This document shows, piece by piece, positions 34,057 to 42,823 of a DNA stretch of 64,000 nucleotides. Below the pieces are notes generated by a model. The model was not told the origin of the DNA and ran no database searches. It saw only the letters and a program-made list of their open reading frames with translations. The stretch spans positions 3,101,536 to 3,165,535 of the forward strand of contig NZ_CP150496.1 of the NCBI RefSeq assembly GCF_038019025.1. The letters are read 5' to 3'. Position 1 is the stretch's first letter. The number at the start of each line of letters is the position of its first letter. The position numbers and the translations under genes are program-made. The DNA comes from Polaribacter marinaquae (GTDB taxonomy: Bacteria; Bacteroidota; Bacteroidia; Flavobacteriales; Flavobacteriaceae).

Positions 34057-34389
34057 TTAAAATCCTAATTCTCTTTCTATTGCTTCCATTTCTAAAATAT
34101 CTTCTGCTTCTTGCAAAGTAGGTACAATATTTAAGTTTTCTGGAAAGTTATCAATATCAATAACCGAATTAACTATCACAAATGACGTGCCATTTTGCTG
34201 TTTTTCTTCGGCTATATCCAAAAATAGTAAAAAATCTTTATTTTCTAAGCTTATTTTTTTAGAAATATGAATAATTAAATGTCCGTCTTTAATGTATCCG
34301 TAGTTATCTTTAAATTTTTTATAAAATTCTGTAAAGTTTTCTTCTTCGGAAGTTACAAGAATATAATTCTCTTTTTTTGTAATTAGCAT
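34057..34389 (-). CDS. STAS-like conserved protein of the pyrB-rnz operon
   Basis: 110 aa cytoplasmic protein with alternating strands and helices resembling a STAS/anti-sigma antagonist fold: HLIIHISKKISLENKDFLLFLDIAEEKQQNGTSFVIV. The C-terminus is acidic (EAEDILEMEAIERELGF). In flavobacteria it sits regularly between pyrB and rnz and is sometimes mislabelled ribonuclease Z because of that. It is 1 bp after pyrB. The function is unknown. Confidence 0.7.
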   Translation of the reverse strand: MLITKKENYILVTSEEENFTEFYKKFKDNYGYIKDGHLIIHISKKISLENKDFLLFLDIAEEKQQNGTSFVIVNSVIDIDNFPENLNIVPTLQEAEDILEMEAIERELGF

Positions 34390-34390
34390 C

Positions 34391-35320
34391 TTATCTTTTT
34401 ATTTGTTGCGCCAATAAATAAATTACTGCCATTCTTACAGCAACACCATTTTCTACTTGATTAAGTATAATAGAATCATTAGAATCTGCTACATCACTTG
34501 TTATTTCTACACCTCTATTTATTGGTCCTGGATGCATGATTACAATTTTCTTGCCAAGGTTGTCTAATATTTGTTGATTTATACCAAATAATTGTGTGTA
34601 TTCTCTTGTAGACGGAAAATATTTGATATCCATTCTTTCATGCTGTACACGTAAAACATTGGCAACGTCACACCACTCTAAGGCTTTTTTTAAGTTTGTT
34701 TCTACCTCTACACCCAAACTTGTAATATGTTTAGGTATAAGTGTTGTTGGACCACATACTTTTACTTTTGCACCTTGAAGTTGTAAAGCGAAAATGTTAG
34801 ACAAAGCAACTCTAGAATGTAAAATATCACCAACAATAACTATTTTTTTACCTTTTACGCTTCCTAATTTTTCTCTAATAGAATAAGAATCTAAAAGTGC
34901 TTGTGTTGGGTGCTCGTGAGTACCATCTCCGGCATTTATAATTTTTGCATTTACATGTTTAGATAAAAATACGCCCGCCCCAACATTACCATGTCTCATT
35001 ACAACAATATCTACCTTCATGGCTAAAATATTGTTAACCGTATCTATTAAAGTTTCTCCTTTTTTTACAGAAGATTGTCCTGCAGAAAAGTTAATTACAT
35101 CTGCAGAAAGTCTTTTTTCTGCAAGTTCGAAACTTAGTTTTGTTCTTGTGCTGTTTTCAAAAAATAAATTTGCAATGGTAATATCTCTTAAAGATGGTAC
35201 TTTTTTAATAGGTCTATTAATTACCTCTTTAAAATGATCTGCAGTTTTAAAAATAACATCAATATCATTGGGCTTTAAATATTTTATTCCCAATAAATGT
35301 TCTACGCTTAATTCTGACAC
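34391..35320 (-). CDS. pyrB: Aspartate carbamoyltransferase catalytic subunit
   Basis: 309 aa. It makes N-carbamoyl-aspartate, the committed step of pyrimidine synthesis. FFENSTRTKLSFE (carbamoyl phosphate site), GTHEHPTQALLDSYSIREK and IMHPGPINRGVEI are diagnostic. No pyrI regulatory subunit follows; control is probably through pyrR, which lies 59 bp upstream. Confidence 0.96.
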   Translation of the reverse strand: MSELSVEHLLGIKYLKPNDIDVIFKTADHFKEVINRPIKKVPSLRDITIANLFFENSTRTKLSFELAEKRLSADVINFSAGQSSVKKGETLIDTVNNILAMKVDIVVMRHGNVGAGVFLSKHVNAKIINAGDGTHEHPTQALLDSYSIREKLGSVKGKKIVIVGDILHSRVALSNIFALQLQGAKVKVCGPTTLIPKHITSLGVEVETNLKKALEWCDVANVLRVQHERMDIKYFPSTREYTQLFGINQQILDNLGKKIVIMHPGPINRGVEITSDVADSNDSIILNQVENGVAVRMAVIYLLAQQIKR

Positions 35321-35379
35321 ATCAACATATTTAAGTTAGATATTTGTTTTTTATTCTTCATGGTAGCTTGTAAACTTGG

Positions 35380-35919
35380 TTACTTTAATTCTATAAAAAC
35401 AGCGTCTTTGCTATGGGTTTCTTTCCAGGTAACCAAAACACGCTCTTCATTTATAGCATCTACTTGTCGGCCTCTATAATTTGGCTGAATAGGTAAATGC
35501 CTGCTAAATCTTCTGTCAATTAAAACCAAAAGTTCTATATTTTCGGGTCTTCCGTAAGACTGAATTGCTGTTAAAGCAGCTCTAATACTTCTTCCAGAAA
35601 ATAAAACATCATCAATAATTACAACTTTTTTACCTTCTATTAAAAAATCCATTTCTGTAGTTTCTGCAGCCAACGGTTTTTCTTTTCGTCTAAAATCGTC
35701 TCTGTAAAAAGTAATATCTAAAAGTCCTAACTCTAAGTTTTTAATATTATAATCTGTTTTTAGCAAATTGGCTAATCTATTTGCCAAATAAGAACCTCTT
35801 GGTTGTAAACCAATAAGTACTGTATTAGAAAAATCATTATGGTTTTCAATTAACTGACAAGCTAATCGATGAAGAATAATTTCAATATCTTTTGAGTTAA
35901 GTAAGGTTTTTTTGCTCAT
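35380..35919 (-). CDS. pyrR: Bifunctional pyr operon regulator / uracil phosphoribosyltransferase
   Basis: 179 aa PRTase-fold protein. The PRPP loop is KVVIIDDVLFSGRSIRAALTA; GLQPRGSYLANRLANLL and DRRFSRHLPIQPNYRGR match PyrR. In other phyla PyrR binds pyr mRNA and senses UMP; here no clear PyrR anti-terminator is visible, only a short hairpin CTATCAA/TTGATAG at 35927-35946 just upstream of its start. Confidence 0.93.
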   Translation of the reverse strand: MSKKTLLNSKDIEIILHRLACQLIENHNDFSNTVLIGLQPRGSYLANRLANLLKTDYNIKNLELGLLDITFYRDDFRRKEKPLAAETTEMDFLIEGKKVVIIDDVLFSGRSIRAALTAIQSYGRPENIELLVLIDRRFSRHLPIQPNYRGRQVDAINEERVLVTWKETHSKDAVFIELK

Positions 35920-36110
35920 AAGAAGGCTATCAATTTAAGTTGATAGTTATTGAAAATCAAAATTAATGTAAATTTATGTATGCACAAAATTATTAAGGCT
36001 TAAATAAAGTTGGCTTTTTGTTAATTAAATTGTTGAAAAGAAAAACTTCGCAGCCAATTGTTTTCCTAGAGTTATACTACCTTTATTATCATAATTCAAA
36101 TCTCTTAGTT

Positions 36111-37481
36111 ATGTCTCTATTAAAATTTGAATCGATGCTCAAAACCAACAATATTTATTTTTTTGATTTGGTAGAGTTTGAAGAAATCATCATACATTAT
36201 TTAGATTCTGGTAAAGTATCATTAGCAAAAAAAGCAATAAAATTGGGGTTAGAACAACACCCAGAATCTATTGATTTAAAATTGTTGATGGTAGAAATGC
36301 ACTTAACAGAGCATGAGGTAGATAAAGCCGAAAAACTTTTAAAAAAAGTAGCAATTATTGCACCAGATAATGAAGAAGTTTTTATACAAAAAGCTACAAT
36401 AAACTCTAAAAGAGGATTGCATAAAGTAGCCATTAAAGATTTAGAAAAAGCTTTAGATTTAACTGAAGATAAAGTAGATGTTTGGTCTTTATTGGGTATG
36501 GAATATTTATACTTAGATGATTTTACAAATGCTAGAAAAAACTTTGCAAACTGTATCGAAGTAGATTATGAAGACTATTCTGCACTTTATAATATTGTGT
36601 ATTGTTTCGATATGCAAGAAGAGCATGAAGAGGCTGCAACATACTTAAAATCTTACATAGAAATAAACCCTTATTGCGAAGTTGCATGGCATCAATTGGG
36701 GAGACAATATTTTGTTTTAAATAATTTTGAAGAAGCTTTAAAAGCTTTTGAATATGCTGTTTTAATTGACGAATCTTTTTTAGGCGGATATCTAGAAAAG
36801 GCAAAAACATTAGAACAATTAGGAAATTATCAAGATGCTATAGACAATTATTTAATTACTTTAGAGTTAGATGATCCTACTGCATACGCATACATTAGAG
36901 TAGGTGAGTGCTACCAAAAATTAGAAAATTTAGAAGCTGCAATTTCCTATTATAAGAAGGCTGTACACGAAGATCCATTACTAGATAAAGGTTGGGGTTT
37001 ATTAGCTAACATTTATTTTGATCTAGAAAATTACCAAAAAGCATCTTATTATTTATCTAAAGCATTAAAAATAGACGAAGACAATGCGGTGTATTGGAGA
37101 AGGTATTCAGAAATAAAACTAAAACTTAGCTTTTTGGAAGAAGCCGTTTCTGGTTATAATAATTGTTTGCGTTTGGGCGATAATTCCCCGGAAATTTATT
37201 TAGGTTTAATTGATGTTTTATCATTTTTAGGCGAATATAATTACGCTTTAAAAGTAATTTTTGAAGCTCAGAAAATACATAAAGGCTTTGCAGAAATAGA
37301 ATACCGATTTGCAGGCTTATTTTTTATTATGAATAAAAATAAATATGCTTTTTCTCATTTGATCAAAGGAATGCAGATTGATTATGATTATCACATCATT
37401 TTAAAAGAGCTTTATCCTACGGTTTATGATAATTTAGAAGTTAAAAAGCTTTTAAGTAACTACAAAAAAGCAACAGAATAG
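36111..37481 (+). CDS. Tetratricopeptide repeat protein
   Basis: 456 aa from the ATG at 36111 (MSLLKFESMLKTNNIYFFD); the frame reaches an ATG at 36018, but the extra 31 residues look like untranslated sequence. No signal peptide. At least ten TPR units fill residues 50-430 (for example VWSLLGMEYLYLDDFTNARKNF and AWHQLGRQYFVLNNFEEALKAF). It is a cytoplasmic scaffold of unknown partners, conserved in flavobacteria. Confidence 0.88.
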   Translation: MSLLKFESMLKTNNIYFFDLVEFEEIIIHYLDSGKVSLAKKAIKLGLEQHPESIDLKLLMVEMHLTEHEVDKAEKLLKKVAIIAPDNEEVFIQKATINSKRGLHKVAIKDLEKALDLTEDKVDVWSLLGMEYLYLDDFTNARKNFANCIEVDYEDYSALYNIVYCFDMQEEHEEAATYLKSYIEINPYCEVAWHQLGRQYFVLNNFEEALKAFEYAVLIDESFLGGYLEKAKTLEQLGNYQDAIDNYLITLELDDPTAYAYIRVGECYQKLENLEAAISYYKKAVHEDPLLDKGWGLLANIYFDLENYQKASYYLSKALKIDEDNAVYWRRYSEIKLKLSFLEEAVSGYNNCLRLGDNSPEIYLGLIDVLSFLGEYNYALKVIFEAQKIHKGFAEIEYRFAGLFFIMNKNKYAFSHLIKGMQIDYDYHIILKELYPTVYDNLEVKKLLSNYKKATE

Positions 37482-37490
37482 TTATAAAAA

Positions 37491-37523
37491 GTAAGCGCTG
37501 TTTTTTTAAAAACAGCGACTTAC
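37491..37523 (+). terminator. Intrinsic terminator after TPR gene
   Basis: Stem of 15 bp with one bulged A: GTAAG + CGCTGTTTTT pairs with AAAAACAGCG + CTTAC. It starts 10 bp after the stop codon at 37481. Confidence 0.75.
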
Positions 37524-37583
37524 CAAGTAAACTAATAAAACCAAGTATTAGTAACCATATTAGAAGTTAGCTTTCTAATTTTT

Positions 37584-37820
37584 TTATTTTTTCGCATAAA
37601 ACTGTTTGCTGTTTTTCGACAAAATTTCATTTATATTTTTCGGTTGTTCTAATTTAGATGAGTTTTCTGTAAAAACATTCTTATCGCCTTTTATTGACTT
37701 ATAAAATTCAGAATTTTTTTCTATTTGAGTATTCGAAATCCAAGTAAAAAAGAACATGATTATTGCAATTAATACTTTTACAATCATAGAATCTTTAATT
37801 GAATCTAATAATGTTTTCAT
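37584..37820 (-). CDS. Small membrane-anchored hypothetical protein
   Basis: 78 aa: a short amphipathic N-terminus, one hydrophobic helix (about residues 14-29, VKVLIAIIMFFFTWIS), then a polar tail rich in Asn, Lys and Ser. Not recognised. It lies downstream of the GIN-domain gene on the same strand, 70 bp away across a perfect 11-bp stem-loop. Confidence 0.55.
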   Translation of the reverse strand: MKTLLDSIKDSMIVKVLIAIIMFFFTWISNTQIEKNSEFYKSIKGDKNVFTENSSKLEQPKNINEILSKNSKQFYAKK

Positions 37821-37836
37821 AGCTGTTTTTTTAGAA

Positions 37837-37864
37837 TTCTTCAGGTTTATTACAACCTGAAGAA
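37837..37864. repeat. Perfect 11-bp stem-loop between GIN and small membrane gene
   Basis: TTCTTCAGGTT (37837-37847), loop TATTAC, AACCTGAAGAA (37854-37864). No T-run follows on the minus strand, so it may stabilise or process the mRNA rather than terminate it; a short T-run lies on the plus strand side. Confidence 0.75.
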
Positions 37865-37890
37865 ATCATTTTTTGGTTGATTGATTTATT

Positions 37891-38616
37891 TTATTTTCTA
37901 GAAATACTTCCTCCAGAAGAAGACTTTTTATTTACAATTTTCGGATTACCTTTATAATCGATATCTCCGCCACTAGTTGCTTTCGCTTCAATTTTTTCTG
38001 AAGCATAAATATCAATATCTGCACCACTTGTTACTTTGGCAATAACGTTTTTACTTTCTAAGTCGTAAGCATCTATAGAACTTCCGCTTGTAGCGCTTGA
38101 TGCATGATTGGTTGTGTTACCAGCTATATTAATATCTGATCCACTTGTAGATTTTGTAGCTACACTTTCTGCATCAACTTTAATGTTTATGTCTGCGCCA
38201 CTTGTTGCAGAAATAGATATCTCTTTTGTATTTATAACATCTTCTGTATACACATCTGCACCACTTGTAGCTTTTAAATTAGATAGTTCTTGTAGTGTTA
38301 CATAAACTTTTCTTGATTTTGATTGCCAAATGTTTTTATCTGTATAAATTCTTAAAACACCATCATTAACTTCGGTTTTTATAATTTCTTGTAGGTTTTC
38401 ATCAGCTTCGACAACAACTTCTGTATTGCTACTTTGGCTGATATATAAATCGATACCGTTGCTTACATGTATACTATTAAAAGTATCGTTAACGTTTCTT
38501 GTCTCTGTAGTAACATTTCTATTACCATTTACTTTATTTAAATAATCGACACCACAAGATGTTAAAATAGTCGATAAAAATAAAATTGTTAAAAGTTGGT
38601 TGATTGATTTTTTCAT
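37891..38616 (-). CDS. Head GIN domain (DUF2807) lipoprotein
   Basis: 241 aa. Lipoprotein signal ending at Cys22 (TILTSCG). The rest is a right-handed beta-helix-like region with repeated SGADI/SGSDI/SGGDI turns, the head GIN (putative auto-transporter adhesin) pattern. It is an envelope protein of unknown ligand, commonly found beside PspC and PadR genes in Bacteroidota, as here. Confidence 0.9.
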   Translation of the reverse strand: MKKSINQLLTILFLSTILTSCGVDYLNKVNGNRNVTTETRNVNDTFNSIHVSNGIDLYISQSSNTEVVVEADENLQEIIKTEVNDGVLRIYTDKNIWQSKSRKVYVTLQELSNLKATSGADVYTEDVINTKEISISATSGADINIKVDAESVATKSTSGSDINIAGNTTNHASSATSGSSIDAYDLESKNVIAKVTSGADIDIYASEKIEAKATSGGDIDYKGNPKIVNKKSSSGGSISRK

Positions 38617-38713
38617 GATGTTGTTTTTAAGTTTATATGGTAAATATCACAGTTAAGACGCTTATTGCCAATATAAAGTTGCCCAGTTGTATTTTAATTG
38701 TACTGAATTGTAA

Positions 38714-40396
38714 TTAAAATGTGTCTTCAACTTTTTTATCTTCATCATCTTCTTTTTCAGTTGCACAATCTGTACATACTAAAGCGCTGTTTGTCATTTT
38801 AAAATAATGATTAGTCATTTCGTCTTCGTCTAAATTATTTTCATTTGTAACATTATATAAAAATGATTTCACCGAATTATCAAAATAGATAGTAGAAGTA
38901 GTTGGTAAAAACAACGTAATTACAATTTCTTCATCTTTAAAAATATTTTTTATATTCGAAAGAAAGTAAGCATCTAATAAAAGCTCATTATTAGAAAATG
39001 TAAAATTATATGCTATTTTTTCAGCATTTTTAGTCGCTCTAATACTACTTCTACCATAAGATTCTTTTTGAATAATTACATAACCTTCGTTTGTATTGCT
39101 TTTATTAACATCAATTCTTATGTCATTTGTATAAACCATACGCTTACTATCAACTTCAACTTCGTGTCTTCTAGAAGATCTTCTTAAGTTGTGTTTATAA
39201 TAGATCTCGTCATTGTTAATCATCTTTACAGTTAACGTGTCTTGTTTCGAAATTGTAAGATTCTTTTTTACCACATTTTTACCATAATTAGCATGTGTTG
39301 TACCAAATTCTATTGCCGTAAAAATGATCATTAACAAAGCAATTATCCATAGACCTAAAAGAGATAAAGAGGTTGCTCTACTAACTTGTTTTACATTACT
39401 AGATAACATTCTTAAACCTAAAATTAATAATGCTAAAAAAGGAATACCAACTAAAACAAATAAAGAAACTGTTAGCAACCATCTTGGTAGCGTTGCGTCA
39501 TAAAAGAATTCTGGGTAACTAATATAATTTCCATCAATATTTAAGAATTCTAAACTTCCTACAGAAAACCCTCCAATAATTAGAGATAAAATAATGGCGG
39601 CACCTAAGAATACAAATAGTACACCTAAAAACTTTCCTATAATTTTAAAAAAGCCAAGTATAATTTTACCAATTGTATCTAAAAAATCTTGTAAACCATT
39701 ATTTTTTTTTGTCTTTGCTGAAAAAGTTTGACTCATTTTTTCTGAGAACTCATTAGCACCATCTTTAAATTTTTCTGATGCTTGATTCGCAACATTTCTA
39801 ACATTTTCTGATACGTTAGAAAATTCTTCTCTAATTTTCTTTTCAATGTTATCAATATTTACAGGTTCACCTTCCATCTGTAATTTTTCTGCTGTAGTTT
39901 TTGCCTCTGGCAATAGAATCCATAAAATAATGTAAATTAAAATTCCGAATCCTGCTCCAAAGAAAAGTGCTAACAAACCTAAACGAATCCAAATTGCGTC
40001 AATATCAAAATAATGCGCAATACCAGATGCAACACCACCTAAAAATTTATCATCGCCATCTCTAAATAATTTTTTCCCAGAAGTATTATTTCTCTTATAA
40101 GAATAACTTGCATCAGAATATGCTTCTTCTGCCTCTGCGTAATCTTCTGGTTGCCCCATTATTACAATAATATCTTCGATATCACCTTCGTTAACAACTT
40201 GTCTAGCATCAGTAATTTTTTCTGATAAAAGTTCACTTATACGTGCTTCTATATCTGCTATTATTTCATTTTTTCCTTGCGGATCTTCACTTAAAGATTT
40301 AGAGATAGACTCTAGATATCTTCTTAGTTTTTGATAGGCAATCTCGTCTATATGGAAGAAAAATCCGCCTAAATTTATATTTATTGTCTTATTCAT
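38714..40396 (-). CDS. PspC-domain membrane protein
   Basis: 560 aa. An N-terminal soluble region of about 100 residues (FHIDEIAYQKLRRYLESISKSL) precedes the PspC domain (about 108-170, LFRDGDDKFLGGVASGIAHYFDIDAIWIRL with its helix). Then a helical charged linker, several membrane segments (about 250-380) and a soluble C-terminal domain ending in an acidic tail with CTDCATEKEDDEDKK. PspC senses envelope stress in proteobacteria; in Bacteroidota it pairs with PadR. It overlaps padR by 8 bp. Confidence 0.92.
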   Translation of the reverse strand: MNKTININLGGFFFHIDEIAYQKLRRYLESISKSLSEDPQGKNEIIADIEARISELLSEKITDARQVVNEGDIEDIIVIMGQPEDYAEAEEAYSDASYSYKRNNTSGKKLFRDGDDKFLGGVASGIAHYFDIDAIWIRLGLLALFFGAGFGILIYIILWILLPEAKTTAEKLQMEGEPVNIDNIEKKIREEFSNVSENVRNVANQASEKFKDGANEFSEKMSQTFSAKTKKNNGLQDFLDTIGKIILGFFKIIGKFLGVLFVFLGAAIILSLIIGGFSVGSLEFLNIDGNYISYPEFFYDATLPRWLLTVSLFVLVGIPFLALLILGLRMLSSNVKQVSRATSLSLLGLWIIALLMIIFTAIEFGTTHANYGKNVVKKNLTISKQDTLTVKMINNDEIYYKHNLRRSSRRHEVEVDSKRMVYTNDIRIDVNKSNTNEGYVIIQKESYGRSSIRATKNAEKIAYNFTFSNNELLLDAYFLSNIKNIFKDEEIVITLFLPTTSTIYFDNSVKSFLYNVTNENNLDEDEMTNHYFKMTNSALVCTDCATEKEDDEDKKVEDTF

Positions 40397-40733
40397 CTGA
40401 AGTTGGTTTTGTGCTAATTACTTGGTTAACTGCGTTTACTAAATTACTCCATGTTTTGTCTAATTCTTTTAAAAACATGCCTCCGTTTTCTGTTAAAACG
40501 TAGTATTTTCTTGGTGGTCCAGAGGTTGATTCTTCCCATCTATACGATAATAAACCAGCATTTTTTAAGCGAGTTAGTAACGGGTAAATGGTTCCTTCAA
40601 CCACAATCATTTCTGCACCTTTAAGCGTAGAAAGTATTTCTGATGTATATGCATCTCCATTTTTTAGAATGGATAAAATACAATACTCTAAAACACCTTT
40701 TCTCATTTGTGCTTTTGTGTTTTCTATCTTCAT
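40389..40733 (-). CDS. PadR-family transcriptional regulator
   Basis: 114 aa winged-helix regulator: LEYCILSILKNGDAYTSEILSTL, EGTIYPLLTRLKNAGLLSYRWEESTSGPPRKYYVLTENG is a textbook PadR domain, without the long C-terminal helical domain. It probably controls its own operon (DUF4870, padR, pspC) through the site at 41224-41250. Confidence 0.93.
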   Translation of the reverse strand: MKIENTKAQMRKGVLEYCILSILKNGDAYTSEILSTLKGAEMIVVEGTIYPLLTRLKNAGLLSYRWEESTSGPPRKYYVLTENGGMFLKELDKTWSNLVNAVNQVISTKPTSDE

Positions 40734-40743
40734 ATAATGTGGT

Positions 40744-41175
40744 TTATTTAATAAATTTTATAGTAAAAGGGTACTTGTAATTTTCTCCTTCTTTTGCTTT
40801 TAAAGAAGCTATTATAACTAATGCAATGCCAATTAAATAAATAATACTTGCTACCGTACCAAAACCAATTATTCCTAAAAAGTTATGAGAATTTAAATCT
40901 AAATTGATGCTAAAATTGTCGAAATGATTGAATTCTCTGATAAAAGAACCAAAGGCAAATGGAATAAATGTTAAGGTCAACAAGAAAGAATATAAAGTGT
41001 AGCTAATATTAAAATTTACTGCCTCTTTACCTTGTTCATCTAAAAATTCACTTCGTTCTTTTAATGTTTGCCACGCTATTAACGGTGTAATTATATGGCC
41101 AAAAGGAAATATAAAACCAGCAAAAGCAGATAAGTGAATTAAAAAGGCGTTTGTATTTTGTTTATTATTTTTCAT
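40744..41175 (-). CDS. DUF4870 (Tic20-like) membrane protein
   Basis: 143 aa from the ATG at 41173-41175; an ATG at 41205 lies on the -7 element. It has four hydrophobic segments with the family pattern FIFPFGHIITPLIAWQTLKERSEFLDEQGKEAVNFNISY. Function unknown. First gene of the padR-pspC operon, 10 bp before padR. Confidence 0.88.
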   Translation of the reverse strand: MKNNKQNTNAFLIHLSAFAGFIFPFGHIITPLIAWQTLKERSEFLDEQGKEAVNFNISYTLYSFLLTLTFIPFAFGSFIREFNHFDNFSINLDLNSHNFLGIIGFGTVASIIYLIGIALVIIASLKAKEGENYKYPFTIKFIK

Positions 41176-41202
41176 GATTATAGTATATAATACTTTCTTA
41201 TG

Positions 41203-41210
41203 CAAATATA
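41203..41210 (-). promoter_or_regulatory. -7 promoter element for the DUF4870-padR-pspC operon
   Basis: Minus-strand TATATTTG (TAnnTTTG), predicted transcript start near 41196, supporting the start at 41175. Confidence 0.6.
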
Positions 41211-41223
41211 TATCTTAAAAAAG

Positions 41224-41250
41224 GTATTATGCAATACATAGTACTATAAT
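41224..41250. promoter_or_regulatory. Candidate PadR operator
   Basis: GTATTATGCAATAC (41224-41237, 5-bp arms) is directly followed by the perfect palindrome ATAGTACTAT (41238-41247). TACTATAAT at 41242-41250 is the exact reverse complement of ATTATAGTA at 41177-41185, on the other side of the -7 element, so two similar half-sites bracket the promoter. This fits autorepression by PadR. Confidence 0.55.
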
Positions 41251-41325
41251 TAACATTTTTTTAACATTTTTAAAATGCTAAATATGATTAATAAAAGTGG
41301 TACTTTGCCTGTCTTAATAAGCAAT

Positions 41326-41781
41326 ATGAAGATTACACCTAAAAAAGTAAACCTGTTTATGTTACTTAAATTACCATTGGGTTATTTAAGCGGAATGAGA
41401 GTTTTATCTATATCTAAAGATGAGACAGTTGTAAAAATTAAACATAAATGGATGAATCAAAATCCTTTTAAAAGTATGTTTTGGGCAGCACAAGGTATGG
41501 CTGCAGAAATGAGTACTGGTGTTTTGGTGATGAAAGCTATCGAAGATTCTAATAGAAAAGTTTCTATGTTAGTTACCAAGCAAGATGCAGCGTTCTATAA
41601 AAAGGCAACGGGTAAAATTATATTTACTTGCAATGGTGGTGTAGAAGTTACCAAAGCTATTCAGAAATCTATTAAGACAAATGAAGGGCAAGTTGTGGTT
41701 TTGTCTTCCGAAGGCGTAAATGAAGACGGTATAATAGTTTCAAAATTTAATTTTGAATGGAGTCTAAAAGTAAAGACTTAA
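41326..41781 (+). CDS. DUF4442 hotdog-fold protein
   Basis: 151 aa from the ATG at 41326 (MKITPKKVNLFM), chosen because the fold begins there; an in-frame ATG at 41275 would add 17 residues. HKWMNQNPFKSMFWAAQGMAAEMSTG is the characteristic DUF4442 segment, a thioesterase-like hotdog domain. The substrate is unknown. Its stop overlaps the convergent 53-aa gene by 4 bp. Confidence 0.82.
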   Translation: MKITPKKVNLFMLLKLPLGYLSGMRVLSISKDETVVKIKHKWMNQNPFKSMFWAAQGMAAEMSTGVLVMKAIEDSNRKVSMLVTKQDAAFYKKATGKIIFTCNGGVEVTKAIQKSIKTNEGQVVVLSSEGVNEDGIIVSKFNFEWSLKVKT

Positions 41782-41939
41782 ACTAATTCGCTAGTTTTTT
41801 TTCTAAGATATAATTTTGGTCTTTCTTCGTTGTAGTCACAATCTTGAAAGATACCACAAGAAACACTAGTTCTAGCTAAAGATTTTGTCTCTTCGTGTTT
41901 TTTAGATAAGGCTTCAATTTCTGGAGATAAATATTTCAT
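41778..41939 (-). CDS. Small conserved-looking 53-aa protein
   Basis: 53 aa: MKYLSPEIEALSKKHEE, TSVSCGIFQDCDYNEE, RPKLYLRKKTSELV. Two Cys lie six residues apart in SCGIFQDCDY. Charged and cytoplasmic, not recognised. A minus-strand -7 element TAGTTTTG lies 28 bp upstream of the ATG and no other gene occupies this stretch, so it is likely expressed. Confidence 0.65.
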   Translation of the reverse strand: MKYLSPEIEALSKKHEETKSLARTSVSCGIFQDCDYNEERPKLYLRKKTSELV

Positions 41940-41966
41940 AATTGATTATAATTTAAAATTATGATG

Positions 41967-41974
41967 CAAAACTA
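41967..41974 (-). promoter_or_regulatory. -7 promoter element for the 53-aa gene
   Basis: Minus-strand TAGTTTTG matches TAnnTTTG, with TTTG 14 nt farther upstream (41989-41992) as a possible but close -33 element. Confidence 0.55.
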
Positions 41975-42052
41975 GATTTTTTTTGAAGCAAATATGTTAA
42001 ATAAAAGATAATTTTAGATTATTGATACTTTATCGAAATAAATTTTAAGCAT

Positions 42053-42082
42053 AAAAAAACCGAGTATAAACTCGGTTTTTTT
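42053..42082. terminator. Bidirectional intrinsic terminator
   Basis: Stem ACCGAGT/ACTCGGT (42059-42065 with 42070-42076), loop ATAA, flanked by A-run and T-run. It lies directly downstream of the DUF4369 gene stop on the minus strand. Confidence 0.88.
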
Positions 42083-42085
42083 AAT

Positions 42086-42784
42086 TTATTCTTTTGCTTT
42101 TATTTCGCTTATATATTTATCTAAACGTTTACCGTATGCAGATTTTTTAACATCTATTGATAATGAATTATTAATTGTGTCTAATAATTTAATGTTTGCA
42201 TCGTACAATTGTGTTAATGCAATATATGGTGCTACTTCTAAGTCTTTATTGTTTAACGCAAAATTTGTGGTGTAAAGATATTTTCTACGGATCATTCTAT
42301 CAAAGTCAGTTTTAACTTTAGTCATTAAATCTTGATCCTGTGCCTTTGTTGCTTCAAATTCTTTTTTAATAAATTCTAATCGTTGGTTTTTAAATTTGTT
42401 ATTAACCTTTATAAAATTATTTAAAACTTCTTGATTTTTAGAACCTGTAATCTCTGGGTTGAATCCGAAAATATCAATATTATCATTAATTGTAATAGTT
42501 CCTTTATCACCAAAAAATAAAATTCTTTTATCTGTTGTTTTACTATCAAACGCTAAATAGTACATCACAGGCGATTCTACATTGTCTGTTAATTTAAAAT
42601 TTCCGTCTCCAAAAACATTTACAGAATCTACAGAAACCAATAGTGTATCATTCATTTTCTGAAGATATAAGGTTCCTTTTTTAAGTCCTTTTATGTTTCC
42701 TTGAACAATCATGTTTCCATCTTTTTTAGACGAACATGCAAAAATTAACATCGATGCTAGTAAAACTGTTACTATTTTCTTCAT
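42086..42784 (-). CDS. DUF4369-domain lipoprotein
   Basis: 232 aa. Lipoprotein signal ending Cys17 (LIFACSSKK). The DUF4369 beta domain follows: VQGNIKGLKKGTLYLQKMND...SVNVFGDGNFKL, then a helical half with many Lys/Glu. In longer relatives this domain precedes a thioredoxin fold, absent here. Function unknown. It follows the DUF819 gene by 39 bp. Confidence 0.85.
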   Translation of the reverse strand: MKKIVTVLLASMLIFACSSKKDGNMIVQGNIKGLKKGTLYLQKMNDTLLVSVDSVNVFGDGNFKLTDNVESPVMYYLAFDSKTTDKRILFFGDKGTITINDNIDIFGFNPEITGSKNQEVLNNFIKVNNKFKNQRLEFIKKEFEATKAQDQDLMTKVKTDFDRMIRRKYLYTTNFALNNKDLEVAPYIALTQLYDANIKLLDTINNSLSIDVKKSAYGKRLDKYISEIKAKE

Positions 42785-42823
42785 TGTTTATAAAAATTTA
42801 GTCTGCAAATATGCTTTATTTTT

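Noticed and set aside
34057..34389. Calling the 110-aa protein next to rnz a ribonuclease Z
   Set aside because: It lacks any metallo-beta-lactamase motif; the fold looks STAS-like and the real rnz is two genes downstream.
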